64,000 nucleotides of DNA from Bradyrhizobium sp. (lineage in GTDB: Bacteria; Pseudomonadota; Alphaproteobacteria; Rhizobiales; Xanthobacteraceae): positions 1-64,000 of the forward strand of contig NZ_JAURXB010000188.1 in NCBI RefSeq assembly GCF_030654605.1, given 5' to 3'. How positions within the stretch are numbered: position 1 is the first letter of the stretch; every line of letters starts with the position of its first letter. The translations under genes were made by a program, and so were the position numbers. The notes below the pieces were generated by a model. The model did not search any database. It was not told where the DNA came from and saw only the letters and a list, made by a program, of their open reading frames with translations. This document shows, piece by piece, positions 34,314 through 42,699 of the stretch.

Positions 34314-35519
34314 ATGAGACGGGTGTTTTCGGGTGTTCTGGCATCGGCGCTGGCGTTGTCGGCAGGTGTCGCCCTCGCGCAGACAAAACCTCCGTTAAAA
34401 CTCGGCGGCATCCTCGACATGTCCGGGCTCTATGCCGACATCACCGGGGCGGGCAGCGAGGCCGCGGCGAAGATGGCGGTGGAGGATTTTGGCGGCGAGG
34501 TGCTGGGCCGCAAGGTAGAGATCGTCGTCGCCGACCATCTCAACAAGGCCGACGTCTCGGCCAGCCTCGCGCGCGACATGCTCGACAACCAGGGCGTCGA
34601 AATGATCTTCGATGTCGCGGCTTCCGCAACGGCGCTTGCCGCGGGCGAGATCGCAAAGGCGCGCAACAAGCTCATCATTTTCAATGGACCGGCCACGGTT
34701 GCGCTTACCAATGAGGCGTGCGGTCCCTACACCGTGCACTACACCTACGACACGTATGGGCAGGCCAATGTGACGGGGCTTGCGGCGGTCAAGTCCGGCC
34801 TCGACACCTGGTTTTTCCTGACCGCCGACTATGCCTTCGGACAAGCGCTGGAAAGGGACACCACCAATGTGGTGGTGAAGAATGGCGGCAAGGTGCTGGG
34901 CAGCGTCCGCCATCCCCTCAATACATCTGATTTCTCGTCCTTCCTGCTGCAGGCGCAGGCGTCGAAGGCCAAGGTGATCGGTCTGGCGAATGCCGGCGGC
35001 GACACCATCAACGCGATCAAGCAGGCCGCCGAGTTCGGCCTGATGAAGGGCGGGCAGAAGGCCTCGCCGCTGCTCGTCTTCATCACCGACATCGACAGCA
35101 TCGGCCTTGAAATCGCGCAAAACCTGCTGCTGTCCGAAGCCTTCTACTGGGACCTCAACGATGAGACGCGTGCGTTTTCAAAGCGTTTCACGGAACGCAG
35201 GAAGCGGCCGCCGACCACTGCCCAGGCCGGCGTGTATTCCTCGGTCTCGCATTATCTGAAGGCGGTGAAGGCCGCCGGCACCACCGACGCGGCGGCTGTG
35301 ATCAAGATGATGAAGGAGACGCCGATCAACGACATGTTCGCCAAAAACGGAAAGATCCGCGACGACGGCCGCATGGTGCACGACATGTACCTGTTCGAGG
35401 TCAAGAAGCCGTCGGAATCCAGGGGGCGCTGGGACTATTACAAGCTGGTCGGCACGGTTTCCGGCAAAGATGCATTCCAGCCGTTGGAAGCGTCGCGCTG
35501 CCCGCTGGTGAAGAAGTGA
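34314..35519 (+). CDS. ABC transporter substrate-binding protein (branched-chain amino acid type)
   Basis: A 401-residue periplasmic binding protein of the LivJ-like group. The signal peptide is MRRVFSGVLASALALSAG to ALA, then the mature part starts near KPPLKLGGILDMSGLYADI. The two-lobed body includes VVADHLNKADVSASLARDML and the FLTADYAFGQALERD segment. It likely binds an amino acid or aromatic acid for uptake by a Liv-type permease, but no permease genes are adjacent. The ATG at 34314 follows GGGAGG. The longer frame from 34158 is rejected as lacking a ribosome-binding site. Confidence 0.9.
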   Translation: MRRVFSGVLASALALSAGVALAQTKPPLKLGGILDMSGLYADITGAGSEAAAKMAVEDFGGEVLGRKVEIVVADHLNKADVSASLARDMLDNQGVEMIFDVAASATALAAGEIAKARNKLIIFNGPATVALTNEACGPYTVHYTYDTYGQANVTGLAAVKSGLDTWFFLTADYAFGQALERDTTNVVVKNGGKVLGSVRHPLNTSDFSSFLLQAQASKAKVIGLANAGGDTINAIKQAAEFGLMKGGQKASPLLVFITDIDSIGLEIAQNLLLSEAFYWDLNDETRAFSKRFTERRKRPPTTAQAGVYSSVSHYLKAVKAAGTTDAAAVIKMMKETPINDMFAKNGKIRDDGRMVHDMYLFEVKKPSESRGRWDYYKLVGTVSGKDAFQPLEASRCPLVKK

Positions 35520-35526
35520 CGGCCAT

Positions 35527-35646
35527 CGTCGTCCCCGCGAACGCGGGGACCCATACGCCGCGGCCCATCGGTTGACGGGCGGATGTAGACGGTTTGGCAA
35601 CGACTGATGACCGGGATTATGGGTCCCTGCGTTCGCAGGGACGACG
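35527..35646. repeat. GTCGTCCC palindromic repeat
   Basis: CGTCGTCCCCGCGAACGCGG at the left and TGCGTTCGCAGGGACGACG at the right, with GGGACCCATACGC and TTATGGGTCCC inside. It lies 30 bp before the enoyl-CoA hydratase gene. Confidence 0.87.
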
Positions 35647-35675
35647 AGATCGAATAACGACCCAGGGAAACAACA

Positions 35676-36467
35676 ATGAACAACGAAATCGTCCTGCAGC
35701 ATCTCGACCAGGGCCTGCTCACCATCACCATGAACCGGCCGGACCGGCGCAACGCGCTCAATCCCGAGATGACGCTGGGGCTGGTGGCGGCGGCGCGGCG
35801 CGCGGCGGAGGATCACGAGGTTCGCGCCGTGCTGCTGAAGGGCGCCGGCGGCACTTTCTGCGTCGGCGGCGACGTCAAATCGATGGCGGAGGGGCGGGCG
35901 CCGCTGCCGTTCGAGGCCAAGAAGACCAATCTGCGGCGCGGCATGGAAGTCTCGCGCATCCTGCACGAGATGCAGAAGCCCGTGGTGGCGCAGGTCGACG
36001 GCGCGGCCGCCGGCGCCGGGCTGTCGATCGCGCTGGCCTGCGATCTCCGCGTCGCCTCGGCATCGGTCAAGATCACCACGGCGTTTGCCAAGGTTGGCCT
36101 GTCAGGCGATTACGGCGGCACCTATTTCCTGACGCAGATGCTCGGCAGCGCCCGCGCCCGCGAGCTCTATCTGATGTCGCCGGTGCTGTCGGCGCAGGAG
36201 GCGCTGGCGCTCGGCCTGGTAACGAAGGTCGTGCCCGACGGCGAGGTCGAGTCGGCGGCACATGAACTGGCGATGTCGCTGGCGCAGGGGCCCTCGATCA
36301 CGCTCGGCTACATCAAGAAGAACATCAACAACGCCGAACACATGTCGCTGGAAGCCTGCTTCGACGCGGAAGCCATGCATCACTCGCGCTCGGGCGAGAC
36401 CGCCGACCACAAGGAAGCGGCGAAAGCCTTCGTCGAGAAGCGCAAGCCCGTGTTTCAGAACCATTGA
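35676..36467 (+). CDS. Enoyl-CoA hydratase/isomerase family protein
   Basis: A 263-residue crotonase-fold protein. Residues LTITMNRPDRRNALNPEM, the oxyanion-hole segment GAGGTFCVGGDVKSMAEG and the second GAAAGAGLSIALACDLRVAS glycine-rich block are all visible. It probably hydrates or isomerises an acyl-CoA in a catabolic route. The next gene begins 15 bp downstream (a VOC protein) and a CoA ligase follows, so a small acyl-CoA-related unit is likely. The precise substrate is not deducible. Confidence 0.9.
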   Translation: MNNEIVLQHLDQGLLTITMNRPDRRNALNPEMTLGLVAAARRAAEDHEVRAVLLKGAGGTFCVGGDVKSMAEGRAPLPFEAKKTNLRRGMEVSRILHEMQKPVVAQVDGAAAGAGLSIALACDLRVASASVKITTAFAKVGLSGDYGGTYFLTQMLGSARARELYLMSPVLSAQEALALGLVTKVVPDGEVESAAHELAMSLAQGPSITLGYIKKNINNAEHMSLEACFDAEAMHHSRSGETADHKEAAKAFVEKRKPVFQNH

Positions 36468-36482
36468 TCGAGGGGGCATGAG

Positions 36483-37247
36483 ATGGCTGGTTTCATGAGG
36501 CTGCGGCAGATCTGCCTGGTGGCGCCGGCCATCGAGCCCGCGGTCGGCGATATCGCCGCCATCATGGGGCTGAACATCTGTTACCGCGACGGTAACGTCG
36601 CCAAGTATGGCCTGGAGAACGCGCTGCTGCCGGTCGATACGATCCTGCTCGAAGTGGTGGCGCCGTTCCAGCCCGGCACCGCGGCGGGGCGCTTCATCGA
36701 GAAGACCGGCGGTCGCGGCGGCTACATGGCGATCTTCTGCTGCGACGATCCCGACGAACGCGGCGCGCACGCGGCGAAAATGGGCGTGCGCACCGCCAAT
36801 GTCATCGACCACGCGCCGTATCACGGCGTGCAGCTACACCCCCGCGATTGCCGCGCCGCCTTCATCGAATTCAACCACACCGCGGGCAGCGACAATATTC
36901 TGGGGCCGTATCCGCCGGCCGGACCGGACTGGCAAAAGTCGATTCGCAAGGATGTGACGCAGGCGCTGACCGGCGTGGAGATGGAAAGCCCGGAGCCCGA
37001 GGTGCTGGCCGCGCATTGGGGCAGGATCATCGGGATTCCCGTGAGCACGGGCGAAGCCGGCGAACCGGAGCTGAAGCTGCCCAATGCCAGTTTCCGTTTC
37101 GTGGATGGTGCCGGCGACATCATGAGCGGGCTGACTTTCAGGGTGGGGGATGTTGCGAAAGTGCGCGACGCCGCCAAGGCCAGGGGCTATGCGGTGTCGG
37201 GCGATTCGTTTGAACTCGGTGGCGTGACGTTCCGGCTGGTGGGGTGA
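36483..37247 (+). CDS. VOC family protein, double-domain
   Basis: A 254-residue protein with two glyoxalase-like modules. The first half includes RQICLVAPAIEPAVGDIAAI and TILLEVVAPFQPGTAAG with RGGYMAIFCC; the second half ends VGDVAKVRDAAKARGYAVSG and GVTFRLVG. Likely metal-ligand Glu residues are in ILLEVV and FIEFNH. Family members are dioxygenases or isomerases. It starts 15 bp after the enoyl-CoA hydratase stop and is probably co-transcribed. A decayed copy of its 3' end lies at 39622-39705. Confidence 0.82.
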   Translation: MAGFMRLRQICLVAPAIEPAVGDIAAIMGLNICYRDGNVAKYGLENALLPVDTILLEVVAPFQPGTAAGRFIEKTGGRGGYMAIFCCDDPDERGAHAAKMGVRTANVIDHAPYHGVQLHPRDCRAAFIEFNHTAGSDNILGPYPPAGPDWQKSIRKDVTQALTGVEMESPEPEVLAAHWGRIIGIPVSTGEAGEPELKLPNASFRFVDGAGDIMSGLTFRVGDVAKVRDAAKARGYAVSGDSFELGGVTFRLVG

Positions 37248-37284
37248 GCGCGCAGGCTCCATCGGGGCTATGCTCCGACCTCTC

Positions 37285-37375
37285 AACGTCATTGCGAGGA
37301 GCCCTTGCGACGAAGCAATCCATTCTTTCTTTACTTGGCGAGTATGGATTGCTTCGCTGCGCTCGCAATGACGTT
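37285..37375. repeat. CGTCATTGCGAG palindromic repeat
   Basis: AACGTCATTGCGAGGAGCCC at the left and GCGCTCGCAATGACGTT at the right, with GAAGCAATCCAT and ATGGATTGCTTC inside. A second copy lies at 50436-50557. It resembles dispersed REP-like elements of many Gram-negatives. Confidence 0.85.
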
Positions 37376-37437
37376 TCAAGAGCCACGCTTAATTCAATGA
37401 ACGTCGCGCGCTGAACAAGACCAAGGGACCATTCTCC

Positions 37438-39549
37438 ATGCCCCATCCGCTCGACACCTTCTTCGCGCCCGACAGCATCGCGCTGATCGGGGCGTCGCGC
37501 GACCTGGAGAAAATTCCGGGGCGGCTGTTGTCGATGCTGCGCAAGAACGAGTATCCGGGCCAGATCTATCCGATCAATCCCAACTACGGCGATATCGACG
37601 GGCTCAAATGCTACAAATCGATATCAGACGTAGGCCAGCCGATCGATCTCGCCATCGTCATCATTCCCGCCCGCGCCGTGCTCGCGGTACTCGAGCAATG
37701 CGCCGCGGCCGGCGTGAAAAATGCCGTCATCATTTCCTCCGGCTTTGCGGAGGAGGGCGGCGACAGCGCCGCGATGCAGGATGCCATCGTGGCGCTGGCG
37801 AAGCGGACGGGGATGCGGATTTCCGGTCCCAACGCCGAGGGCTTCCTGAGCGAGGTGCAGAAAGTCGCGGCGACCTTCAGCCCGACCGTCGACGTCAAGC
37901 CGGGCCATGTGCCGCTGGTCGCGACGAAACGCCGGGCTGCCATCGTCGCGCAATCGGGCGGCATCGGCTTTGCCATCAAGCATCGCGCGAAAGCGCTGGG
38001 GGTGGCGATCAGCTATTGCGTCAGTGCCGGCAATGAATCCGATCTGGGCGCCGGTGAATTCCTCGACTACATGGTGCAGGATGCCTCCACCGACGTGATC
38101 CTGCTGTTCATCGAGGGCATCCGCGACGTCGACAAGTTCCTCGCCGCGGCACGCCGCGCGGCGGAGTCGGGAAAGCCCGTCATCGTCACAAAGGTCGGCC
38201 GCTCCGGCGCCGGCGAGCGCGCCGCCGCCTCGCATACCGCCAGCATGGCCGGCTGGTCCGCCGCCTATGATGCGGTGTTCGCAAAATACGGTTTTATCGT
38301 CTCCAACGATCTCGACGAGGCCGTCGCCATCGCGGCGGTGCTCACCACCAACCCGCTGCCGAAAGGCGACCGCGTCGCCGTGCTCACGGTGTCGGGCGGG
38401 GCCGGGATCTGGGGCGCGGATACCGTCGCGCTGCAGGGCTTGCAGGTGCCGGAACTGTCACCGGCGATCCAGACGGAAATCAAGAAGCTGCTGCCGTCCT
38501 ATGGCGCCGCGGGCAATCCGATCGACGTCACCGCGCAGGGCGTGCACTCCGGTGGTCTGCAGAACAGCATCGACCTGCTCAGCGCGTCCGGGGAGGTCGA
38601 CGCCATCCTGGTGGTGCTGTCGCTGTCGAGCGACACACGGGTGCCGTTCAAGCAGGCCGAGTTGAGGCCGGTGATATCAGCACAGCACAAGCCGATCGTG
38701 TTCTATTCCTACACGCTGCCGTCGGCCTTCGCGCGCAGCGAGTTCGCGGCCTGCGGCGCCGTGGTGCTGTCGGGACTGACGCATGCCGGCGTCGCGATGC
38801 GGCGGATGGTGGAGCGCGCCCGGTTCAAACTTGCACCGAAGGTCGACGCAACGGCGCCGCCGTGCGATCTCTCGGCGCATCTGAAGTCCGCGACGCTTTC
38901 CGAGCATGACAGCAAGGCGCTGCTGCGCGCGGCCGGCATTGCGGTACCGGATGAAGTGCTGGTGACGGAGAAGAGCGGGCTCGATGCCGCGATCGTCCAA
39001 TTGGGCTTTCCGCTGGTGGCAAAAATCCAGTCGCGCGACATCCCGCACAAGAGCGAGGTCGGTGGCGTGCGTGTCGGCATCGCGAGCAAGGGCGAGGTGT
39101 TTCTGGCCTATGAAGCATTGCTGAACAACGCGCGGCGGCACCGGCCGGATGCCGGGATCCAGGGCGTGCTGATCGGGTCGATGGCGAAAAAGGGCGTCGA
39201 GATCATCGTCGGCACCATGCTGGACGCAACGTTCGGCCCGATGATCATGGTCGGCCTCGGCGGGGTCACCACGGAATTGTTCAGGGATGTGGTCTACCGC
39301 CCGGCGCCGGTGAGCACGGTGGAAGCCGGCGCGATGCTCGCTGAACTGAAGGCAGCGCCCCTGCTCAACGGGTTTCGCGGGGCCGCGCAGGCCGACGTTC
39401 CCGCGCTGTCGCAATTGATCGCACAGGTCTCGGTGCTGGCCGCGCAGCAGGCGCGCGAGATTTCCGAGATCGAGCTCAATCCGGTGCTGGTGCATCCGGA
39501 AGGGCAGGGCGTCACGATCGTCGATGCGCTGGTGGTGAGGAAAACGTAG
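37438..39549 (+). CDS. Acetate-CoA ligase (ADP-forming) family protein
   Basis: A 703-residue CoA ligase that joins the alpha and beta parts in one chain. Residues 1-450 form the CoA-binding and succinyl-CoA-ligase-like part (LIGASRDLEKIPGRLLSML, then IYPINPNYGDIDGLKCYKSI), including ASHTASMAGWSAAYDAVF. From about 480 an ATP-grasp domain follows (LRAAGIAVPDEVLVTEKSG, VAKIQSRDIPHKSEVGGVRV). It interconverts acyl-CoA plus ADP and free acid plus ATP, or activates an acid such as an aromatic or dicarboxylic acid. It follows the enoyl-CoA hydratase/VOC unit. Confidence 0.9.
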   Translation: MPHPLDTFFAPDSIALIGASRDLEKIPGRLLSMLRKNEYPGQIYPINPNYGDIDGLKCYKSISDVGQPIDLAIVIIPARAVLAVLEQCAAAGVKNAVIISSGFAEEGGDSAAMQDAIVALAKRTGMRISGPNAEGFLSEVQKVAATFSPTVDVKPGHVPLVATKRRAAIVAQSGGIGFAIKHRAKALGVAISYCVSAGNESDLGAGEFLDYMVQDASTDVILLFIEGIRDVDKFLAAARRAAESGKPVIVTKVGRSGAGERAAASHTASMAGWSAAYDAVFAKYGFIVSNDLDEAVAIAAVLTTNPLPKGDRVAVLTVSGGAGIWGADTVALQGLQVPELSPAIQTEIKKLLPSYGAAGNPIDVTAQGVHSGGLQNSIDLLSASGEVDAILVVLSLSSDTRVPFKQAELRPVISAQHKPIVFYSYTLPSAFARSEFAACGAVVLSGLTHAGVAMRRMVERARFKLAPKVDATAPPCDLSAHLKSATLSEHDSKALLRAAGIAVPDEVLVTEKSGLDAAIVQLGFPLVAKIQSRDIPHKSEVGGVRVGIASKGEVFLAYEALLNNARRHRPDAGIQGVLIGSMAKKGVEIIVGTMLDATFGPMIMVGLGGVTTELFRDVVYRPAPVSTVEAGAMLAELKAAPLLNGFRGAAQADVPALSQLIAQVSVLAAQQAREISEIELNPVLVHPEGQGVTIVDALVVRKT

Positions 39550-39621
39550 CCAGAAGCCCGGATGAAGCTAGCGGGTCGGCGCGCAGCGCCGCGCCGTTGG
39601 CGCAAGCCGGGACCGCCTCGC

Positions 39622-39705
39622 GTGAAGCATGTTGCCCAGGTGCGCGAGGCGGCGAAGGCGAAGGGATGCAAGATCGGGGACGACAACTTTGATCTGTGCG
39701 GGGGC
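39622..39705 (+). pseudogene. Remnant of the VOC protein C-terminus
   Basis: This 84-bp stretch reads VKHVAQVREAAKAKG then CKIGDDNFDLCGG in one frame, clearly related to the C-terminal VGDVAKVRDAAKARG and SGDSFELGG of the VOC protein at 36483-37247. No upstream or downstream remainder of a VOC gene is visible. It is a decayed 3' fragment in the gap after the CoA ligase gene. Confidence 0.7.
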
Positions 39706-39794
39706 AAATCTCAGACCGGTTGCCTGAGCCTGCCGAAGTCGATCCACATTGGAGGCGGACACGAGAGTTCGGGCCTCCGGCTTTCTCGCCTACC

Positions 39795-40739
39795 TCAGCT
39801 CTTGCTGGGCGAGAGCAGTTGTTTGGCCAAATCGCTTTGGGCTTCCGGAAGCTTGCCGGGATTTGCCTGAATGAATTTGACGGTGGCATCGATGAGGCTT
39901 TGCGCAGGGATGTACCGGTCCACCTCGGTTGTCTTGTCCCTGGTCTTGTAGAACAGCTGATAGACGTAAATATTGGGGCTGCTGTTGCCCAGCTCCTTCC
40001 TGAGGTCGTCAAGCTGCGCAAGCGCATCTTTTTCCTTGCCGACAAGTATCCTGTTGAGCGCCTTGAAGAAAGACGCGTCAGTGAGGAAATTCGTATTCGG
40101 AAAATCTCCGTTCTTCGACCGCTTTATGAAGTTCGTGAACGCGGTGTCGGATTTGGGGATACTGTCAGAAAAGTTGTTTTGGATGAAACCAACGCGCGTC
40201 CAGTATTGCCCGATATAGTAGGCGGAACTGGATGCATATCGGCTTTTTGGGAAACTGTCGGCCATGCGCTGGAATTTCGCCGCAGTCGCTACGGGATTCG
40301 AGACGTTGTCGCTGTTGAAATCGTTGATGCCATCGAGATACAGGCCCTTCGCATTGGATAGTGCGTCATCCAGATATCGTCCCAGGCTGGGGTCCTTCGT
40401 CTCCAGGTACAGCTTGTACAGGGCGGCGACCTGGTCGTCGTGGTTGCTGGCTTCCCAGGGCGATTTCAATTTGGCCAAAGCCAGGGCCGTCGCCGCCTTT
40501 TCCATGGGGTCGGAAGCTGCTTGTATTTTCTTGAGCAATTCATCCGTTGCGGCGATTCTCTCGGGAGCCGGCGAAAGTTCGAATTGCTTCTGAATGATAT
40601 CGCGTGCTCCCGACTTCGCACCCGAATCCTTCGCGACCAGACCCATGATATTGGGCCTCACGCTCTCAAACAGGCCGGCCGACGCAGGCGGCGTCGTTAC
40701 GAGCATGGAGGCCACCAAAAGGATTGCCTGCGGTCTCAT
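39795..40739 (-). CDS. Secreted helical protein in the EAD1/protease-nuclease operon
   Basis: A 314-residue protein. A signal peptide covers about 1-21 (MRPQAILLVASMLVTTPPAS then A). The mature part is mostly predicted helix with Lys/Asp/Ser-rich stretches, such as KSPWEASNHDDQVAALYKLY and KFQRMADSFPKSRYASSSAY, the latter like a TPR/BamD-type repeat. I recognise no family. Its ATG overlaps the stop of the EAD1 membrane protein by four bases (ATGA), so it is the last gene of the operon. It may act in the periplasm next to the membrane partner, as a sensor or immunity-like component; this is inference from position. Confidence 0.7.
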   Translation of the reverse strand: MRPQAILLVASMLVTTPPASAGLFESVRPNIMGLVAKDSGAKSGARDIIQKQFELSPAPERIAATDELLKKIQAASDPMEKAATALALAKLKSPWEASNHDDQVAALYKLYLETKDPSLGRYLDDALSNAKGLYLDGINDFNSDNVSNPVATAAKFQRMADSFPKSRYASSSAYYIGQYWTRVGFIQNNFSDSIPKSDTAFTNFIKRSKNGDFPNTNFLTDASFFKALNRILVGKEKDALAQLDDLRKELGNSSPNIYVYQLFYKTRDKTTEVDRYIPAQSLIDATVKFIQANPGKLPEAQSDLAKQLLSPSKS

Positions 40740-41524
40740 TGCTGATCTCCTCGAGCGTTGCCCCCCTCAAGCTTTACATACAAGAACAATTTGCGAGTCT
40801 TGTTCCAGAGCGGAACCCCGCGCTCGGCATAGTTGACCTTCACCACCTGCAGCACGGGAAGCGCACGGTTACCCGCCCATCGCGGCGGCAAATTGGCTTC
40901 ATCGAGAATGAGGCCGATCTGGGGTGGCTCGCCCAGATCGTGCTGCTGAATTCGGAAGAACCCTTCGTCATCGGACTGCAATGTCCGTGGTTGACCGGAG
41001 GGCGTGCGCTTTTTCGGTACATACTGCAAATTGACGAAGCTCACGGGGCCCCCCCACTCATCGAGCGTCTTGATCGAGAGTTCGTCGTCGGCCACCAGCA
41101 TGAAGATAGCGCCAAACAGGATGATGCAAGCCGCAAGGCCTGCGAAGAATTTCGCTTGCGCCGACACAAACTGACCGCCTTTCCTCAGCCATCCGAACGG
41201 TCTGCTGTTGAGTACGAACGCTACGCGACTGGGCTTCTGTGCCAACAAGGCGTCCAGGAACGGTACATTCGCGTTGCCTGGAAATTTGTCGCGGGTGGCC
41301 TGGACCGCTGCGCGAACCTTGCCGGATTTCGCCAGCTGCTCGAGTAATTCTCTCCAGACCGCCAATGGCGCGAGTCCGTCCGCTATATCGAGCTGATCGA
41401 CCCCGAAACTTGCGGCAAACGTTACTGCCTTGTCTTGATCGGGATAGATCCCGGCCATGACGCGCTGCAGCTCTGCGCCGCTCTGGTCAGAAAAGGGAAA
41501 TGGAGACTCGTCGATGATCGACAT
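40736..41524 (-). CDS. EAD1-like membrane protein
   Basis: A 262-residue protein. Residues about 1-95 (MSIIDESPFP to FPGNANVPFLDALLA) form a small helical domain that I read as effector-associated domain 1, with ELQRVMAGIYPDQDKA and WRELLEQLAKSGKVRAAV as typical segments. A membrane helix follows at about 126-145 (FFAGLAACIILFGAIFMLVA), then about 115 extracytoplasmic residues with no known domain. Its N-terminus is a paralogue of that of the neighbouring protease (shared MxIIDESPFP). It is probably the membrane-bound partner of that protease through homotypic EAD1 contact. Confidence 0.68.
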   Translation of the reverse strand: MSIIDESPFPFSDQSGAELQRVMAGIYPDQDKAVTFAASFGVDQLDIADGLAPLAVWRELLEQLAKSGKVRAAVQATRDKFPGNANVPFLDALLAQKPSRVAFVLNSRPFGWLRKGGQFVSAQAKFFAGLAACIILFGAIFMLVADDELSIKTLDEWGGPVSFVNLQYVPKKRTPSGQPRTLQSDDEGFFRIQQHDLGEPPQIGLILDEANLPPRWAGNRALPVLQVVKVNYAERGVPLWNKTRKLFLYVKLEGGNARGDQQ

Positions 41525-41625
41525 CTGATTGATCTCAGCTCTGCCTTGATCGCATGATCCATCCTAGCGGACTACACATTAACTTCGCCATGGTCCCGGG
41601 AGACGATTCCGCCGATTTCCGGGAT

Positions 41626-42681
41626 TCACATCAAAATGTTGTTAGTGCTCAACCGCTCGGCGACGCGGCTGATGCGGATTCCTTCGTTCTTTGCCACGGG
41701 AGGCTTGCCGGCAACCTCGACCGGGCGACCGCCGGCATGGTGCAACGCAATCAGCCGCCCCGCCGTGTCGAAGACCGGTGCTCCCGACGAACCGGGCTCT
41801 GTATCCGTGAGGTAGCGGACCACGCCGTCCTTGACGTCGCTGATCGTGTTGCGAACGAAGCCGAGCCGTTTTTGATGGCCGCCCGGATGCTGCAGGATAT
41901 AGGTGAGGTCGCCAACCTGCGGAGTGAGGCCGGCATCAAGCGGCAGTATCGGCCATTCCGGGAGCATATTGGCGATCTCTATCACCGCCCAGTCATCCGG
42001 CATCTCGCCCTTGATGGTGCCTACGTCTCCTGCACGCGAAATAACAGCAAGCGCGGCGCCGTCGGCCGCGACGTCGAACCCAAAATCCGCCTGCACCCTG
42101 GTGGCAACGCTGTTGCCGGGAAACAGCACATGATGGTTGGTAAGAATTAGCTCCGGGCTGATGCGAAAGCCGGTGCCGAAATACGATCCGAACGGATTCT
42201 GCACCCGCAGCAGGCACACCGCCGGCGCCATCGCCGTCACCTTGGTCAGAGTGGCGATCAGATTCACGACGTGGCCCACGGGGATGGTCAGGTCGTCGAA
42301 AAACAGCAACGCTTCCGGCTCGGTGACGCTATCATTGAAAGCGACCGAATCCCCTTCCTTGGGCATGGGTTCGGCGCTGACAGGTGCGGTCGCATTGGCG
42401 AGCAACGCATTGAGAAACGCGACGTGGGGATTCTTCGGAAATTTATCACGCGCCGCGAGAACGACCTGACGTACCGTCCCCTGCACGGCGAGCTTGCGGA
42501 GCAGATCGTACCAGAGGTCGAATGGGCTCAGTCCGGGCGGGACGTCGAGTTCATCGATTCCGAACGGAGAGGTGAATGGCACCGCCTCCCGTTCGGTCCG
42601 GAACATTCCCGCCAGCACGCGGACCAATTCCAGCGCCATGGGTTTCCCGACTGGAAACGGCGACTCGTCAATGATTGCCAT
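41626..42681 (-). CDS. EAD1-trypsin-like serine protease
   Basis: A 351-residue protein. Residues 1-95 form the EAD1-like domain (MAIIDESPFPVGKPMALELV, then LWYDLLRKLAVQGTVRQVVL). Residues about 155-350 are a V8/trypsin-like peptidase with the triad His184 (TNHHVLF), Asp230 (DDWAVIEI) and Ser299 (PGSSGAPVF). No signal peptide is present, so it is cytoplasmic. In described conflict systems, EAD domains couple a protease-type initiator to effectors by homotypic binding. It lies 18 bp downstream of the protease-nuclease gene. I infer that it processes or activates that fusion protein, or other targets, after a trigger. Confidence 0.78.
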   Translation of the reverse strand: MAIIDESPFPVGKPMALELVRVLAGMFRTEREAVPFTSPFGIDELDVPPGLSPFDLWYDLLRKLAVQGTVRQVVLAARDKFPKNPHVAFLNALLANATAPVSAEPMPKEGDSVAFNDSVTEPEALLFFDDLTIPVGHVVNLIATLTKVTAMAPAVCLLRVQNPFGSYFGTGFRISPELILTNHHVLFPGNSVATRVQADFGFDVAADGAALAVISRAGDVGTIKGEMPDDWAVIEIANMLPEWPILPLDAGLTPQVGDLTYILQHPGGHQKRLGFVRNTISDVKDGVVRYLTDTEPGSSGAPVFDTAGRLIALHHAGGRPVEVAGKPPVAKNEGIRISRVAERLSTNNILM

Positions 42682-42699
42682 CTTGCGTTCGCCGTCAGG

